From Oscillospiraceae bacterium (lineage in GTDB: Bacteria; Bacillota; Clostridia; Oscillospirales; Ruminococcaceae): DNA of 64,000 nt. Made by a program: the position numbers and the translations under genes. Positions within the stretch are counted from its first letter, which is position 1. Every line of letters begins with the position of its first letter. Under the pieces are notes generated by a model. It saw only the letters and a program-made list of their open reading frames with translations, had not been told where the DNA came from and did not search any database. The stretch lies in contig CP107210.1 in NCBI GenBank assembly GCA_025757985.1, forward strand, positions 868,001-932,000, written 5' to 3'. Below, piece by piece: positions 17,703 through 25,973 of this stretch.

Positions 17703-18755
17703 TTACATCTTATGGATTTCTTCCAGCAGCTGCCCTACAATGTCGCCCTTCAGCATACGGATCTTTTCACCGCGGATGAAGAGCAGCGCCTCGTCCTTGC
17801 CGCCGGCAATGCCGATGTCTGCATCGGACGCCTCGCCCGGGCCGTTGACAACACAACCCATGATGGCGATCTTGAGCGGCTTTTTGAAGCCCTCGTCCCG
17901 CAGACGGCGCTCGACCTCGTTGGCGATCTCGATCATCGGGTACTGGGTGCGCCCGCAGGTCGGGCAGCTGATGATCTCAGGGCCTGCCACGGCGTAGCCT
18001 GCCGCGCGCAGAATGTCATAGCCTGCATAGACCTCATTCTCGGGCTCATCAGTCAGGCTGACACGCAGCGTATCGCCAAGACCCTCCATCAGCAGACCGC
18101 CGATGCCCATGCCGGATTTGATCAGGCCCATCCGGTTGCCGCCCGCCTCGGTCACGCCGACATGCAGGGGGTAATCGGTCTGGCTGGCCAGCAGGCGGTA
18201 GGCCGCCATCATGCGGGGCACATTGCTGGATTTGATCGAGATGACGATGTTGTCAAAGTCGAACTTCTGCAGCAGGCGCACATGGTACATGGCGCTCTCT
18301 ACCATGGCCTCGGGCACGGGGGCGCCGTACTTGGCCAGAATATGCTTTTCAAGGCTGCCGCCGTTGACGCCGATGCGGATGGGTACATTTTTGGCGTTGC
18401 AGGCATCGGCCACTGCCTTGACACGGTCATCATCACCGATGTTGCCGGGATTGATGCGGATCTTATCGGCACCGGCATCCAGCGCGGCAAGCGCGGCGCG
18501 GTAATCAAAGTGGATGTCCGCCACGACGGGAATGTCCACCTTCTCTTTAATAGCAGCCACAACGGCGGCATCCGCCGGGGTGGGCACCGTCACGCGGACG
18601 ATCTGGCAGCCGGCGGCCGCAACGCGCTGCGCCTGCGCCACATTGCCCGCAATATCCTTGACGGGCACATTCAGCATCGTCTGTACGGCGATGGGGTTTG
18701 TACCGCCGATCTTGAGATTGCCGATCTTGACTTCTTTTTTCAGTTGACGCTGCAT
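17703..18755 (-). CDS. ispG: 4-hydroxy-3-methylbut-2-en-1-yl diphosphate synthase (flavodoxin)
   Basis: 350 residues from the ATG at 18755 (AAGGAG upstream); the longer frame has no ribosome site. An N-terminal TIM barrel carries IGGTNPIAVQTM and the MGIGGLLMEGLGDTLRVSLT region; the C-terminal part has the three cluster cysteines in CPTCGRTQ and MGCVVNGPGEA. The enzyme reduces MEcPP to HMBPP in the MEP isoprenoid pathway using a 4Fe-4S cluster. It lies 11 bases after rseP in the same operon as dxr, so two MEP enzymes are co-transcribed. Confidence 0.97.
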   Translation of the reverse strand: MQRQLKKEVKIGNLKIGGTNPIAVQTMLNVPVKDIAGNVAQAQRVAAAGCQIVRVTVPTPADAAVVAAIKEKVDIPVVADIHFDYRAALAALDAGADKIRINPGNIGDDDRVKAVADACNAKNVPIRIGVNGGSLEKHILAKYGAPVPEAMVESAMYHVRLLQKFDFDNIVISIKSSNVPRMMAAYRLLASQTDYPLHVGVTEAGGNRMGLIKSGMGIGGLLMEGLGDTLRVSLTDEPENEVYAGYDILRAAGYAVAGPEIISCPTCGRTQYPMIEIANEVERRLRDEGFKKPLKIAIMGCVVNGPGEASDADIGIAGGKDEALLFIRGEKIRMLKGDIVGQLLEEIHKM

Positions 18756-18766
18756 CGTAGTTCTCC

Positions 18767-19849
18767 TTATAAGAATCGTGTAATGTCCTGCATCGTTACC
18801 AAAATCATGAGCCACAGCAGGGCAACCATGCCCGCCGTGTTGATAAAGCTCTGCGCGCGCAGGGGTACAGGATGGCCGGTCAGCCCCTCCCACGCAAGAA
18901 AGAGCAGCTTGCAGCCGTCCAGCGCGGGAATGGGCAGCAGGTTGAAGATGCCCACATTGATCGTCAGCAGAGCCATCAGGGAAAGCACATCCCGCCAGCC
19001 GTACCGCACAGCCTGCCTGACTGCCGACACCGTGCCGATCGGGCCGGAGAGATCCTCCATGCCCGCCCGGCCGGTAAACAGCTGCCAGAAGCCGCCCAGA
19101 ATCGCACCGCTGTAATAGCGGAACAGCTCTCCCGCCATGGCCAGAGTGCTGTGCACCGATAAGGGCTGCGCTGCCACCCGAAAGTCTGTGGCGTACTGCA
19201 CACGGCCGTTTTCATCCAGCGTTGGGCTGACCGTCACGGCAGGCAGGGTCACGACCTCGCCGCCGCGCAGCACCTTCATGCTATGGGTCTTTTCGGTGCC
19301 GTCAAACAGCTCGGACAGCGCGTAGACCGTGCGGCAGGGCTTACCGTCCACCTGCAGAAGGACATCCCCCTTTTGCAGGGCAGCGGCGCTCTTGGCGTTC
19401 TCGCCGAAATCCGCTACCGTTGTGCTGCCGAGCCGCCCCTGCGAGAGGACCAGCACCAGCAGCACCGCCATGCCGAGCAGAAAATTCATCAGCGCACCGC
19501 AAAGCGTCACAAAGAAGCGCTGCCATGCCGTGGCCTGCTCAAACTGCTGCCCGCTGACCGTCAGCGGGAACAGCGCAGCTTTGCGCGGCGGGGCGCTCTC
19601 CTCTGCCGGCGGGTCTGCGTCCTCCTCCGGGGGTTGACTGAACAGGTTGTAGCCGCCCAGCGGGAAAAGGCGCAGTGAATAGGTCGTACCGTTTTTTTTG
19701 ACCGCCCACAGGCGCGGGCCAAATCCGATGGAAAATTCCTCAACATGGATACCGCAATGCCGGGCCGCCATAAAGTGGCCCAGCTCATGCACCAGAACAA
19801 CGCCGCCGAACACGAGCAGCGATGCCAGCCCGGTCAGCAATGCAGTCAT
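18767..19849 (-). CDS. rseP: RseP-family site-2 intramembrane metalloprotease (M50)
   Basis: 360 residues from the ATG at 19849 (GAGGTG upstream). HELGHF near residue 20 in the first membrane helix and LPIPALDGCKLLF in a late helix give the zinc site; a PDZ-like domain with GDVLLQVDGKPC lies between, around 140-220. Such proteases cut anti-sigma factors or signal peptides inside the membrane. A charged, Pro/Glu-rich insertion (about 75-100, EEDADPPAEES) follows the GGYN loop. Gene order dxr-rseP-ispG is typical; here an 86-bp palindromic repeat separates it from dxr. Confidence 0.93.
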   Translation of the reverse strand: MTALLTGLASLLVFGGVVLVHELGHFMAARHCGIHVEEFSIGFGPRLWAVKKNGTTYSLRLFPLGGYNLFSQPPEEDADPPAEESAPPRKAALFPLTVSGQQFEQATAWQRFFVTLCGALMNFLLGMAVLLVLVLSQGRLGSTTVADFGENAKSAAALQKGDVLLQVDGKPCRTVYALSELFDGTEKTHSMKVLRGGEVVTLPAVTVSPTLDENGRVQYATDFRVAAQPLSVHSTLAMAGELFRYYSGAILGGFWQLFTGRAGMEDLSGPIGTVSAVRQAVRYGWRDVLSLMALLTINVGIFNLLPIPALDGCKLLFLAWEGLTGHPVPLRAQSFINTAGMVALLWLMILVTMQDITRFL

Positions 19850-19884
19850 AGGCACCTCGCAAGTAAAGTATTGGACATAGAGTC

Positions 19885-19970
19885 GTAGGGGCCGGGCATG
19901 CCCGGCCCGCGCGTGTATGGCAGGCAGGAGTCTGCCGGAAAGCTGAGGGCCGCACATGTGCGGCCCCTAC
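19885..19970. repeat. GTAGGGGC...GCCCCTAC composite palindrome between dxr and rseP
   Basis: 86 bases bounded by GTAGGGGCC and GGCCCCTAC. Each half is its own hairpin: GGGCCGGGCATGCCCGGCCC on the left and CCGCACATGTGCGG on the right. It lies inside an essential operon, so it must tolerate transcription through it. Confidence 0.85.
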
Positions 19971-19983
19971 CGGGCAGTTCCAA

Positions 19984-21135
19984 TCAGATATGTGCCTCCA
20001 CATAGGCCCGCGCCATGCGGTCGCACTCATGGACATCGGCAAGCGTGTAATCCCCGCCGAAGGAATCGCTGTCCACGATGCCCTCCACAAGGCGGCCGAT
20101 GTCGAGGAAGCCGATCTCGTCCCGCAGGAAGTGCGCCACGGCAGCCTCATTCGCGCCGTTGGCGGCGCAGGGGGCCAGACCGCCCTTGCGGATTGCCTTC
20201 TTGCAGGCCTTGAGGCAGCGGAAGGTCTCGTCATCCGCCGTTGCAATGCTCAGCTTGGTCAGTGCCGTGAAATCCAGCTCCGGCACCGGGCTGGGCAGAC
20301 GCTCCGGCCAGGTCAGCGCGTACTGAATGGGGATGCGCATATCCGGCACGCCAAGCTGCGCGATGATGGAATGATCGGCAAACTGCACCGCGGAATGGAT
20401 AATGCTCTCCCGCTGGACAACGATCTGGATCTTGTCCTCCGGCAGACCGAAGAGCCACGCAGCCTCGATCAGCTCAAGGCCCTTGTTCATCAGGGTGGCA
20501 GAATCGATGGTAATTTTTGCACCCATGTTCCAGTTGGGGTGCTTGAGGGCGTCCGCCTTCGTCTTGGTGCGCAGCTCCTCAGTGCCCATGCCGAAGAACG
20601 GCCCGCCCGAGGCGGTCAGCAGAATCTTTTCCAGCGTTTTGGCGCTGTGCTGATCCTGCAGGCACTGGAAGATGGCGCTGTGCTCACTGTCCACAGGCAG
20701 CAGGTGAACACCGTTTTTCTTGACGGCATCGGTCACCAGATGGCCGCCGGTGACAAGGCTTTCCTTGTTGGCCAGCGCCAGATCATGGCCGCTCTCGATA
20801 GCCGTCAGCGAGGCATCCAGACCGGCAATGCCGACAACGGCGTTCAGCACCGTGCCTGCGCCGTCCATGGCGGCCAGCTCACGCAGGCCGTCCGCCCCCT
20901 TCAGCAGCTTGGGCGCGCCCGTCTGCCCTGCCAGCGCGGCGGACAGCTTATCGAACGCGGCCGGGTCGGTGACAGCCACATACTTCGGGTGAAATTCAGC
21001 GATCTGGGCCAGCAGCTTGTCTACGCTGGAGTTGGCCGAAAGACCGAACACCTCATAGCCGTGCATGCGGCAGACATCGAGGCTTTGGGTGCCGATTGAA
21101 CCGGTAGAACCCAGCAGTGTGATAACTTTACTCAT
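19984..21135 (-). CDS. dxr: 1-deoxy-D-xylulose 5-phosphate reductoisomerase
   Basis: 383 residues from the ATG at 21135 (GAGGAA upstream). N-terminal NADPH-binding GSTGSIGTQSLDV, LANKESLVTGG, the catalytic SEHSAIFQCL and TASGGPF motifs, and an active-site NMGAKITIDSATLMNKGLE segment. It converts DXP to MEP in the MEP pathway. Length and motifs are normal. It lies 10 bases after cdsA. Called dxr (ispC). Confidence 0.97.
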   Translation of the reverse strand: MSKVITLLGSTGSIGTQSLDVCRMHGYEVFGLSANSSVDKLLAQIAEFHPKYVAVTDPAAFDKLSAALAGQTGAPKLLKGADGLRELAAMDGAGTVLNAVVGIAGLDASLTAIESGHDLALANKESLVTGGHLVTDAVKKNGVHLLPVDSEHSAIFQCLQDQHSAKTLEKILLTASGGPFFGMGTEELRTKTKADALKHPNWNMGAKITIDSATLMNKGLELIEAAWLFGLPEDKIQIVVQRESIIHSAVQFADHSIIAQLGVPDMRIPIQYALTWPERLPSPVPELDFTALTKLSIATADDETFRCLKACKKAIRKGGLAPCAANGANEAAVAHFLRDEIGFLDIGRLVEGIVDSDSFGGDYTLADVHECDRMARAYVEAHI

Positions 21136-21145
21136 TGTACATTCC

Positions 21146-22006
21146 TCACAGCAGATAGAAGAAATAGCGTACCGCGATGGAAACGAACGGCGCAATGAAC
21201 ATAACGCTGTCAAAGCGGTCGAGAATACCACCGTGCCCCGGGAAAATCGTGCCGTAGTCCTTGATGCCCGCCTGACGCTTGACAGCAGAGGCAAACAGGT
21301 CGCCCAGAATGCCCAGCACCGATGCCACGGCACCCATGCCGAGCAGCACCATATAGTGCCGCGCCAGCACATGGATGCTCAGCACATTATAGGTCTTTGA
21401 CAGCAGCGAGTAGACCAGCGTCAGCACGCAACCGGCGGCCATGCTGCCCAGCACGCCGCCCACAGCGCCCTCCACCGTTTTGTGGGGGCTGACAATGGGG
21501 GCCAGCTTATGCTTGCCGAAGGCGCGGCCCGCAAAGTAGGCAGCGGTGTCCCCACCCCATGCAAAGCAGAGGATCAGCAGGATGAAATAGATGGCATCAT
21601 AGCGATACTGCGCAAAGGGCAGCATCCGCTTGAGATGGATGAGCGAGTAAAAGCAGAAGGTGATCACGCCCGAAAAGTAGACAAACCCCGTCAGCTTGCC
21701 GAAATCCAGCGTCTGGACATGCGTGATCTGGCAGACATTGTAGAACAGCACGGTCAGGAACGCCACCGGCAGCAGCAGCCCGCGCACCATCTGTGAGCTG
21801 CTGAGCATGACCAGCAGGGTCAGCGGCACAGCACCGGCATACAGATACCATTGCTTTTTGCCAAAGCCCATGGCGGAAAAGACCTCATGGATGGCCAGCA
21901 GGCAGATGGCACTGAGCACCAGGTCAAACAGGAAGGTGTCGAAAAACGCCAGTACAACGGCCAGAACGCCCAGGCCGACAACGGCAGTGATGATGCGGGT
22001 CTTCAT
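21146..22006 (-). CDS. cdsA: Phosphatidate cytidylyltransferase (CDP-diglyceride synthase)
   Basis: 286 residues from the ATG at 22006 (AAGGGAA upstream). Seven to eight membrane segments and the C-terminal CDS signature with KR, IKD and PGHGGILDRFDS. It makes CDP-diacylglycerol from phosphatidate and CTP for phospholipid synthesis. It is followed by dxr. In most Clostridia uppS lies between frr and cdsA; here only a 99-base gap with a long hairpin is present. Confidence 0.95.
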   Translation of the reverse strand: MKTRIITAVVGLGVLAVVLAFFDTFLFDLVLSAICLLAIHEVFSAMGFGKKQWYLYAGAVPLTLLVMLSSSQMVRGLLLPVAFLTVLFYNVCQITHVQTLDFGKLTGFVYFSGVITFCFYSLIHLKRMLPFAQYRYDAIYFILLILCFAWGGDTAAYFAGRAFGKHKLAPIVSPHKTVEGAVGGVLGSMAAGCVLTLVYSLLSKTYNVLSIHVLARHYMVLLGMGAVASVLGILGDLFASAVKRQAGIKDYGTIFPGHGGILDRFDSVMFIAPFVSIAVRYFFYLL

Positions 22007-22049
22007 AAACAGTGATTCCCTTTCGCGGAATAGATTTTCTTGCAATAAC

Positions 22050-22089
22050 AGCCTATGCGGGCGTGTCAGATGACATGCCCGCACAGGCT
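22050..22089. other. Long intercistronic hairpin between frr and cdsA
   Basis: Two 19-base arms (22050-22068 and 22071-22089; core TGCGGGC/GCCCGCA) with one mismatch and one G-T pair and a 2-base loop. Neither strand has a proper T tract, so it looks like a processing or mRNA-stability element, or a remnant, more than a terminator. Confidence 0.7.
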
Positions 22090-22105
22090 ATCGTTCATGG
22101 AGAGA

Positions 22106-22660
22106 TCAGACCTCCATGATCTCCTTGTTCTTGTCGGCGCAGGTGTCGTCGATCATCTTGACATACTTGTCCGTCAGCTTCTGGGTTTCTTCCTCCAGCT
22201 TCTTCTGATCGTCCTCGGTGATCTCGCCGGCCTTCTTCATGGCCTTAAACTTATCCATTGCGTCGCGGCGGATGTTGCGCACAGCGGTCTTGGCATCCTC
22301 GCCCTGCTTCTTGACATCCTTGGTCAGCTGCTTGCGGCGCTCCTCGGTCGGAGCCGGGAACACCAGACGGATGACCTGACCGTCATCAATGGGGTTGATG
22401 CCGATGTCGCTGGTCTGGATTGCCTTGGAGATGGGCTTGAGCATCGAGCGGTCCCACGGGGAGATGGTCAGGATGCGGGCCTCGGCCACAGCCACAGCGG
22501 CGATCTGCTGGATGGGCGTGGGGCTGCCGTAGTAGTCCACCGCCACCTTGTCGAGGATGGCGGGGTTGGCGCGGCCGGCGCGGATGGAAGCCAGCTCATG
22601 AACCAGATGGTTGACGCTGGCGTTCATTTTTTCTTCAAAGGGTTTGGTCGTGCTGCTCAT
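22106..22660 (-). CDS. frr: Ribosome recycling factor
   Basis: 184 residues from the ATG at 22660 (AAGGAG upstream). Helical tail-and-head RRF with ELASIRAGRANPAILDKV, the YYGSPTPIQQIA hinge and a C-terminal KLTDKYVKMIDD helix. It splits post-termination ribosomes together with EF-G. It follows pyrH by 77 bases, the usual pairing. Confidence 0.97.
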   Translation of the reverse strand: MSSTTKPFEEKMNASVNHLVHELASIRAGRANPAILDKVAVDYYGSPTPIQQIAAVAVAEARILTISPWDRSMLKPISKAIQTSDIGINPIDDGQVIRLVFPAPTEERRKQLTKDVKKQGEDAKTAVRNIRRDAMDKFKAMKKAGEITEDDQKKLEEETQKLTDKYVKMIDDTCADKNKEIMEV

Positions 22661-22737
22661 AGTAAGATTCTCCTTATTCGTAAAATAGTATAGGGGAAAA
22701 TTATGAATTTTCAAAGCTTCAGCTTTTCTTTTTTAAT

Positions 22738-23445
22738 TTACTCTTTCACAAGGGTGCCGACCATCTCGCCCTGCACAGCCTTGGCGATATTTTCGGGCTT
22801 ACCCAGATCAAACACAAGGATGGGCAGGCCGTTATCACGGCAGAGGGTCGCGGCCGTGGAGTCCATGACGGCCAAACGCTCGTCCAGCACGCGGGTAAAG
22901 GTCAGCGTATCATAGCGCACGGCATCGGCATACTTGTGGGGGTCCTTATCGTAGACACCGTCCACCATCGTAGCCTTGAACATGGCATCGGCGCTGATCT
23001 CCAGTGCGCGCAGCGCGCTGGCCGTATCGGTGGAGAAGATGGGGTTGCCGGTGCCGCCGCCGAACACAACGATCTTGCCGCTCTCCAGCGCAGCGATGGC
23101 CTTGTCGCTGGTGAAGCACTCGGCCACCTGCGGCATAAAGGAGCTGGTCATGACAACGGCCTCCACGCCCTGCTGGCGCAGTGCATCCTTGACGGCCAGC
23201 GCGTTCATGACGGTAGCCAGCATGCCGATCTTGTCGGCGTCCATGCGGTCCATTTTGCCGCTGGAACGGCCGCGCCAGAAGTTGCCGCCGCCCACAACAA
23301 TGCCGATCTGCGCACCCAGATCGTGCGCCGCCTTGATGCCGGCACAGATAGAGGCGATGGTTTCCTCATCAAAGCCCGTGCCCTTGGGGCCGGAAAGTGC
23401 CTCGCCGCTGACCTTCAGAAGAATACGTTTATACTGAATTGCCAT
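22738..23445 (-). CDS. pyrH: UMP kinase
   Basis: 235 residues, normal length. KRILLKVSGEAL at the N terminus, GGGNFWRGR phosphate-binding loop, the MTSSFMPQVAE region and GGGTGNPIFSTDTAS match the bacterial amino-acid-kinase-fold UMP kinases. It phosphorylates UMP to UDP. First gene of the pyrH-frr-cdsA-dxr-rseP-ispG-polC run; a promoter is seen about 75 bases upstream. Ribosome site GGTGGTG. Confidence 0.97.
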   Translation of the reverse strand: MAIQYKRILLKVSGEALSGPKGTGFDEETIASICAGIKAAHDLGAQIGIVVGGGNFWRGRSSGKMDRMDADKIGMLATVMNALAVKDALRQQGVEAVVMTSSFMPQVAECFTSDKAIAALESGKIVVFGGGTGNPIFSTDTASALRALEISADAMFKATMVDGVYDKDPHKYADAVRYDTLTFTRVLDERLAVMDSTAATLCRDNGLPILVFDLGKPENIAKAVQGEMVGTLVKE

Positions 23446-23519
23446 AAAAACACCACCTGTAGTTATTTTGGCGGTCTACCCTGCCGTACAGGCATAGTAA
23501 ACCATTCTTTTTGTATTAC

Positions 23520-23548
23520 ATTTTACAATAATTTACGCACAAAGTAAA
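23520..23548 (-). promoter_or_regulatory. Promoter of the pyrH-frr cluster
   Basis: Minus strand TTTACT (23543-23548), 17-base spacer, TAAAAT (23520-23525). Confidence 0.6.
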
Positions 23549-23574
23549 GCGGTGCAGCAAAAAAAGCACCGCTT
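23547..23574 (-). terminator. Terminator-like hairpin after the kinase-like gene
   Basis: Perfect 9-base arms AAGCGGTGC/GCACCGCTT. The T tract is weak. It overlaps the pyrH -35 region. Confidence 0.55.
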
Positions 23575-23603
23575 CCCTGCCGGGACAACGGTGCCATGTC
23601 ATT

Positions 23604-24407
23604 TTACAGCAATTCCTGCGCCCGCAGCACAGCCAGCTCGCGGCGCAGCGCCAGCCGCCGGGTCTGCCGCTCGGCCATGCGCTCCACGGAGGATTCCAGC
23701 ATCAGGTCATCGAGCAGCGGCGCGGGCGGCAGGGTGAAGCGCAGCTCCGTGCCCGGCCCCGGCCCCACGGCCAGCGACCAGCCCATGGCCTTTGTGTAGG
23801 CCGCGATAAGCGGCAGCCCCAGTCCGCCTGCATAGAGCAGCCGGGCGCTCCAGCAGCCATCGGTCAGCAGCGCCTTTGCATCGGGCGGCAGGCCGGGGCC
23901 GTTGTCCCGGTAGCAGAACAGCCCGGGCTCACAGTGCAGCGTAATGCAGGCCCCCGGGTCTGCGGAGAGCGTGTTGGAGATCAGGTTCGTCATCAGGCCG
24001 TTCAGAAGGGCCGCATCCCCCACCGTGGGCAGCACGCTCTGCCCGGCGGTCTGCAGCTCGATCGTAAACGGCAGGTCATACCGAGCGGCCTCCTCCCGCA
24101 GGATGTCGCAGATCTCATCCAGTTGGCTCAGCAGGTCGATGGGGCGCGGCACGCAGGTGCTGTGCAGCACAGCGGCTGTCGCCGCATCGGAGGCCTGATC
24201 CCCCAGACGGCGCGCGCCGAGCAGCTGCGTCTGCATATCCTGCACAAGCTGCGCCATGCCGGCGCGGTCCGCCGGACTCAGGGGGTGTTCAAGCTGGTCG
24301 AGCAGGACCTCAAAAGCGTTTTCCATGCCGTCAAACACACGGCGGAACCGGCCGCGCAGCCCGCCGCGCAGGGCCAGCAGGTCTGCCTTGCTCTGCTTTT
24401 CCTCCAT
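23604..24407 (-). CDS. Soluble histidine-kinase-like ATPase paired with a Spo0A-like regulator
   Basis: 267 residues, no membrane segment or sensor domain. The N-terminal half (about 1-100) is helical and could be a dimerisation/phosphotransfer bundle. The second half is a GHKL/HATPase fold: N-box TNLISNTL, G1 YRDNGPGLP and G2 YAGGLGLPLIAAY. No standard H-box is evident. ATG at 24407 after GGAGGCG, 15 bases after the Spo0A-like gene. By position it could phosphorylate or dephosphorylate that protein, like a minimal kinase or Spo0B-like transferase. This is inference. Confidence 0.65.
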   Translation of the reverse strand: MEEKQSKADLLALRGGLRGRFRRVFDGMENAFEVLLDQLEHPLSPADRAGMAQLVQDMQTQLLGARRLGDQASDAATAAVLHSTCVPRPIDLLSQLDEICDILREEAARYDLPFTIELQTAGQSVLPTVGDAALLNGLMTNLISNTLSADPGACITLHCEPGLFCYRDNGPGLPPDAKALLTDGCWSARLLYAGGLGLPLIAAYTKAMGWSLAVGPGPGTELRFTLPPAPLLDDLMLESSVERMAERQTRRLALRRELAVLRAQELL

Positions 24408-24422
24408 GGAAAACGCCTCCCT

Positions 24423-25217
24423 TTATCGTTCTGTCATGCTGCGCAGCTGCTGAAGCATTCCTTTAAAAAGCTGTCCGTTGGAAAGCACACCGTCCTCCGG
24501 GCGGCCGCACCGCAGGCAGAGCGCCCGGTACGCATCGGTGCCGCGCCTTGCCATGCCGGCGGATAGCCGGTTCAGTGCTGAGGTCACCGTTCCGACCTCG
24601 ATGTCCTCCTCCGTTGCGACATACTGCTGCAAAACGCCGATCGGCTGCGGCTTGTCCGCATACAGGGCGTAGAGCAGCATCCGCTCGGCGTAGCGGTAGC
24701 CGTTCAGGGTCGTGGGTGCGCCGAGGCTTTCCAGCACATCCTCACAGCAGCGGCGCAGCCGGTAGAGCCGGTTTTCTTCCTCATCGGTGCCCATGCGGTA
24801 GATCTCATCAAAGAGGTTTTTCATGCCGTAGGGGCGCAGCATGATCTCATACCGGGAGAACAGCCCCAGCGCACGGCGGGCGGCCGTCTCCTCCGGCACA
24901 GGCACAAGCACCAACACAGCCGGCTGCGGCTTCAGATCCATTTTGCCGATCTCCTGCAGCACCTGCGTCACGGCAGGCTTTGTGAGCAGCGCATCCAGCA
25001 CAAGCACCTGCGGGCGAAGGCCGCCGTGCAGCAGCTCCAGTACCTCCTGCCCGGTGGATGCGATCGCCGCCGCGCGGACCTCCTCGCTGTGGGTCCGGGC
25101 AAACAGCTGCATCGTATCCCGGTCAAGGCGGGAGCCGAACGCAAAAAGTGCCACAACGGCCGGTGTTTCCGGGAGTTTGGCCTGCCCGGCAGCCTTGTCC
25201 ATCAATGCCACTGCCAT
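24423..25217 (-). CDS. Divergent Spo0A-like response regulator
   Basis: 264 residues from the ATG at 25217, one base after the upstream TGA. The receiver-like half (about 20-145) has Asp75 at the phospho-acceptor position (VLVLDALL) and LRPYGM where Spo0A has LKPF, so the conserved Lys is Arg128. The C-terminal half (about 155-230) follows the Spo0A DNA-binding pattern: LGAPTTLNGYRYAERMLLYAL compares with the LGIPAHLKGY-type helix, then GTVTSALNRLSAGMARRG at the recognition-helix position. The N-terminal 20 residues are unusual. It is clearly related to Spo0A but too divergent to call sporulation master regulator. Confidence 0.7.
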   Translation of the reverse strand: MAVALMDKAAGQAKLPETPAVVALFAFGSRLDRDTMQLFARTHSEEVRAAAIASTGQEVLELLHGGLRPQVLVLDALLTKPAVTQVLQEIGKMDLKPQPAVLVLVPVPEETAARRALGLFSRYEIMLRPYGMKNLFDEIYRMGTDEEENRLYRLRRCCEDVLESLGAPTTLNGYRYAERMLLYALYADKPQPIGVLQQYVATEEDIEVGTVTSALNRLSAGMARRGTDAYRALCLRCGRPEDGVLSNGQLFKGMLQQLRSMTER

Positions 25218-25218
25218 C

Positions 25219-25491
25219 TCAGCCCACCGCCCATCCGCAGATATCCCGGAGGATCGCTGGCATCTGGTCAGGCTCCACCGCGTTTTCATACAGAAAGCGT
25301 GTCAGCATCCCGGCGCGCTCCTCCCCTGTGTCGCACAGCATCCGCTCCACCGGCGGTTCTTCATCGCGCTGCACGCAGATGACAAAGGCGTCCGCCTCGC
25401 GCAGCAGTGAATAGGTCACGGTCCCAGCCGCCTGCAGGTCTGCCAGCGCAGAAAATTCCCGCCGATAGCTTGCGATCCGTTGCGTATCCAT
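25219..25491 (-). CDS. Small acidic protein upstream of the Spo0A-like gene
   Basis: 90 residues from the ATG at 25491, with GGAGGGAG ten bases upstream. A VTYSLLREADAFVICVQRDEE strand pattern is followed by a helix with RMLCDTGEERAGMLTRFLYENAVEPDQMPAILRDI. It resembles the small DUF6514-type proteins of Clostridia, which I offer only as a possibility. Its TGA almost touches the ATG of the regulator, so the two are translationally coupled; with the kinase-like gene it forms a three-gene operon behind a good promoter. Confidence 0.65.
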   Translation of the reverse strand: MDTQRIASYRREFSALADLQAAGTVTYSLLREADAFVICVQRDEEPPVERMLCDTGEERAGMLTRFLYENAVEPDQMPAILRDICGWAVG

Positions 25492-25537
25492 ACAAAAATC
25501 TCCCTCCACATAATGTCGCTCCCGTTTGCTTAAAAAT

Positions 25538-25566
25538 ACTATAGTGCAACACCTGTGCAGGTTCAA
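25538..25566 (-). promoter_or_regulatory. Promoter of the Spo0A-like operon
   Basis: Minus strand TTGAAC (25561-25566), 17-base spacer, TATAGT (25538-25543), 46 bases before the first ATG. Confidence 0.7.
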
Positions 25567-25575
25567 TCCAAACCG

Positions 25576-25634
25576 CGTATACGATTTTATACGGCCAGAG
25601 CAAGATTTGTATTATTATAGCACTATTTATAGTG
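25576..25634. promoter_or_regulatory. Two short dyads upstream of the Spo0A-like operon promoter
   Basis: CGTATA-6-TATACG (25576-25593) and CACTATTTATAGTG (25621-25634). The second shares CACTAT with the promoter -10 region (GCACTATAGT). They could be operators, possibly for autoregulation. Confidence 0.4.
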
Positions 25635-25730
25635 TAGCGCAATAAGCGTGCGGAAAACAGCTGTCCGCAATAAAAATCGTATGTTACACGACCTGTCCCC
25701 CTTTGGCCCCACAAAATTCTTGTTTCGCTC

Positions 25731-25759
25731 TTGACTTTTTGCGCAAAATGGATTACACT
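25731..25759 (+). promoter_or_regulatory. Promoter of tRNA-Ala
   Basis: TTGACT (25731-25736), 17-base spacer, TACACT (25754-25759), 20 bases before the tRNA. Confidence 0.75.
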
Positions 25760-25778
25760 GGTTTAGTCGCAAAGACAT

Positions 25779-25854
25779 GGGCCTGTAGCTCAGTTGGGAG
25801 AGCGTTCGGTTCGCATCCGAGAGGTCAAGGGTTCGAATCCCTCCAGGTCCACCA
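25779..25854 (+). tRNA. tRNA-Ala(CGC)
   Basis: 76 nt with encoded CCA. Acceptor GGGCCTG/CAGGTCC includes the G3-T70 pair that marks alanine tRNAs; anticodon loop TTCGCAT gives CGC; D arm AGCTCAGTTGGGAGAGC and T arm GGGTTCGAATCCC are normal. Confidence 0.93.
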
Positions 25855-25857
25855 GAA

Positions 25858-25885
25858 ATCCCGCCGTATTCCGGCGGGATTTTTT
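25858..25885 (+). terminator. Terminator of tRNA-Ala
   Basis: ATCCCGCCG/CGGCGGGAT hairpin with a 5-base loop followed by six T residues. Confidence 0.9.
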
Positions 25886-25904
25886 GTTTATACGGCGCTT
25901 TGTA

Positions 25905-25933
25905 TTGACACCAGCAGTTTAGATAGTTATAAT
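25905..25933 (+). promoter_or_regulatory. Perfect consensus promoter of the MarR-TSUP operon
   Basis: TTGACA (25905-25910), 17 bases, TATAAT (25928-25933). Confidence 0.9.
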
Positions 25934-25951
25934 TAGAACTGTTCTTTTTAT
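25929..25951 (+). promoter_or_regulatory. Dyad operator overlapping the MarR -10 box
   Basis: ATAA-TT-AGAAC-T-GTTCT-TT-TTAT: nine base pairs of a 23-base dyad are perfectly symmetric. The size fits a MarR-family operator, and it covers the -10 box of the gene's own promoter, so autorepression is likely. Confidence 0.65.
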
Positions 25952-25973
25952 CACTTGCAAAGGAGGGTTTCCT

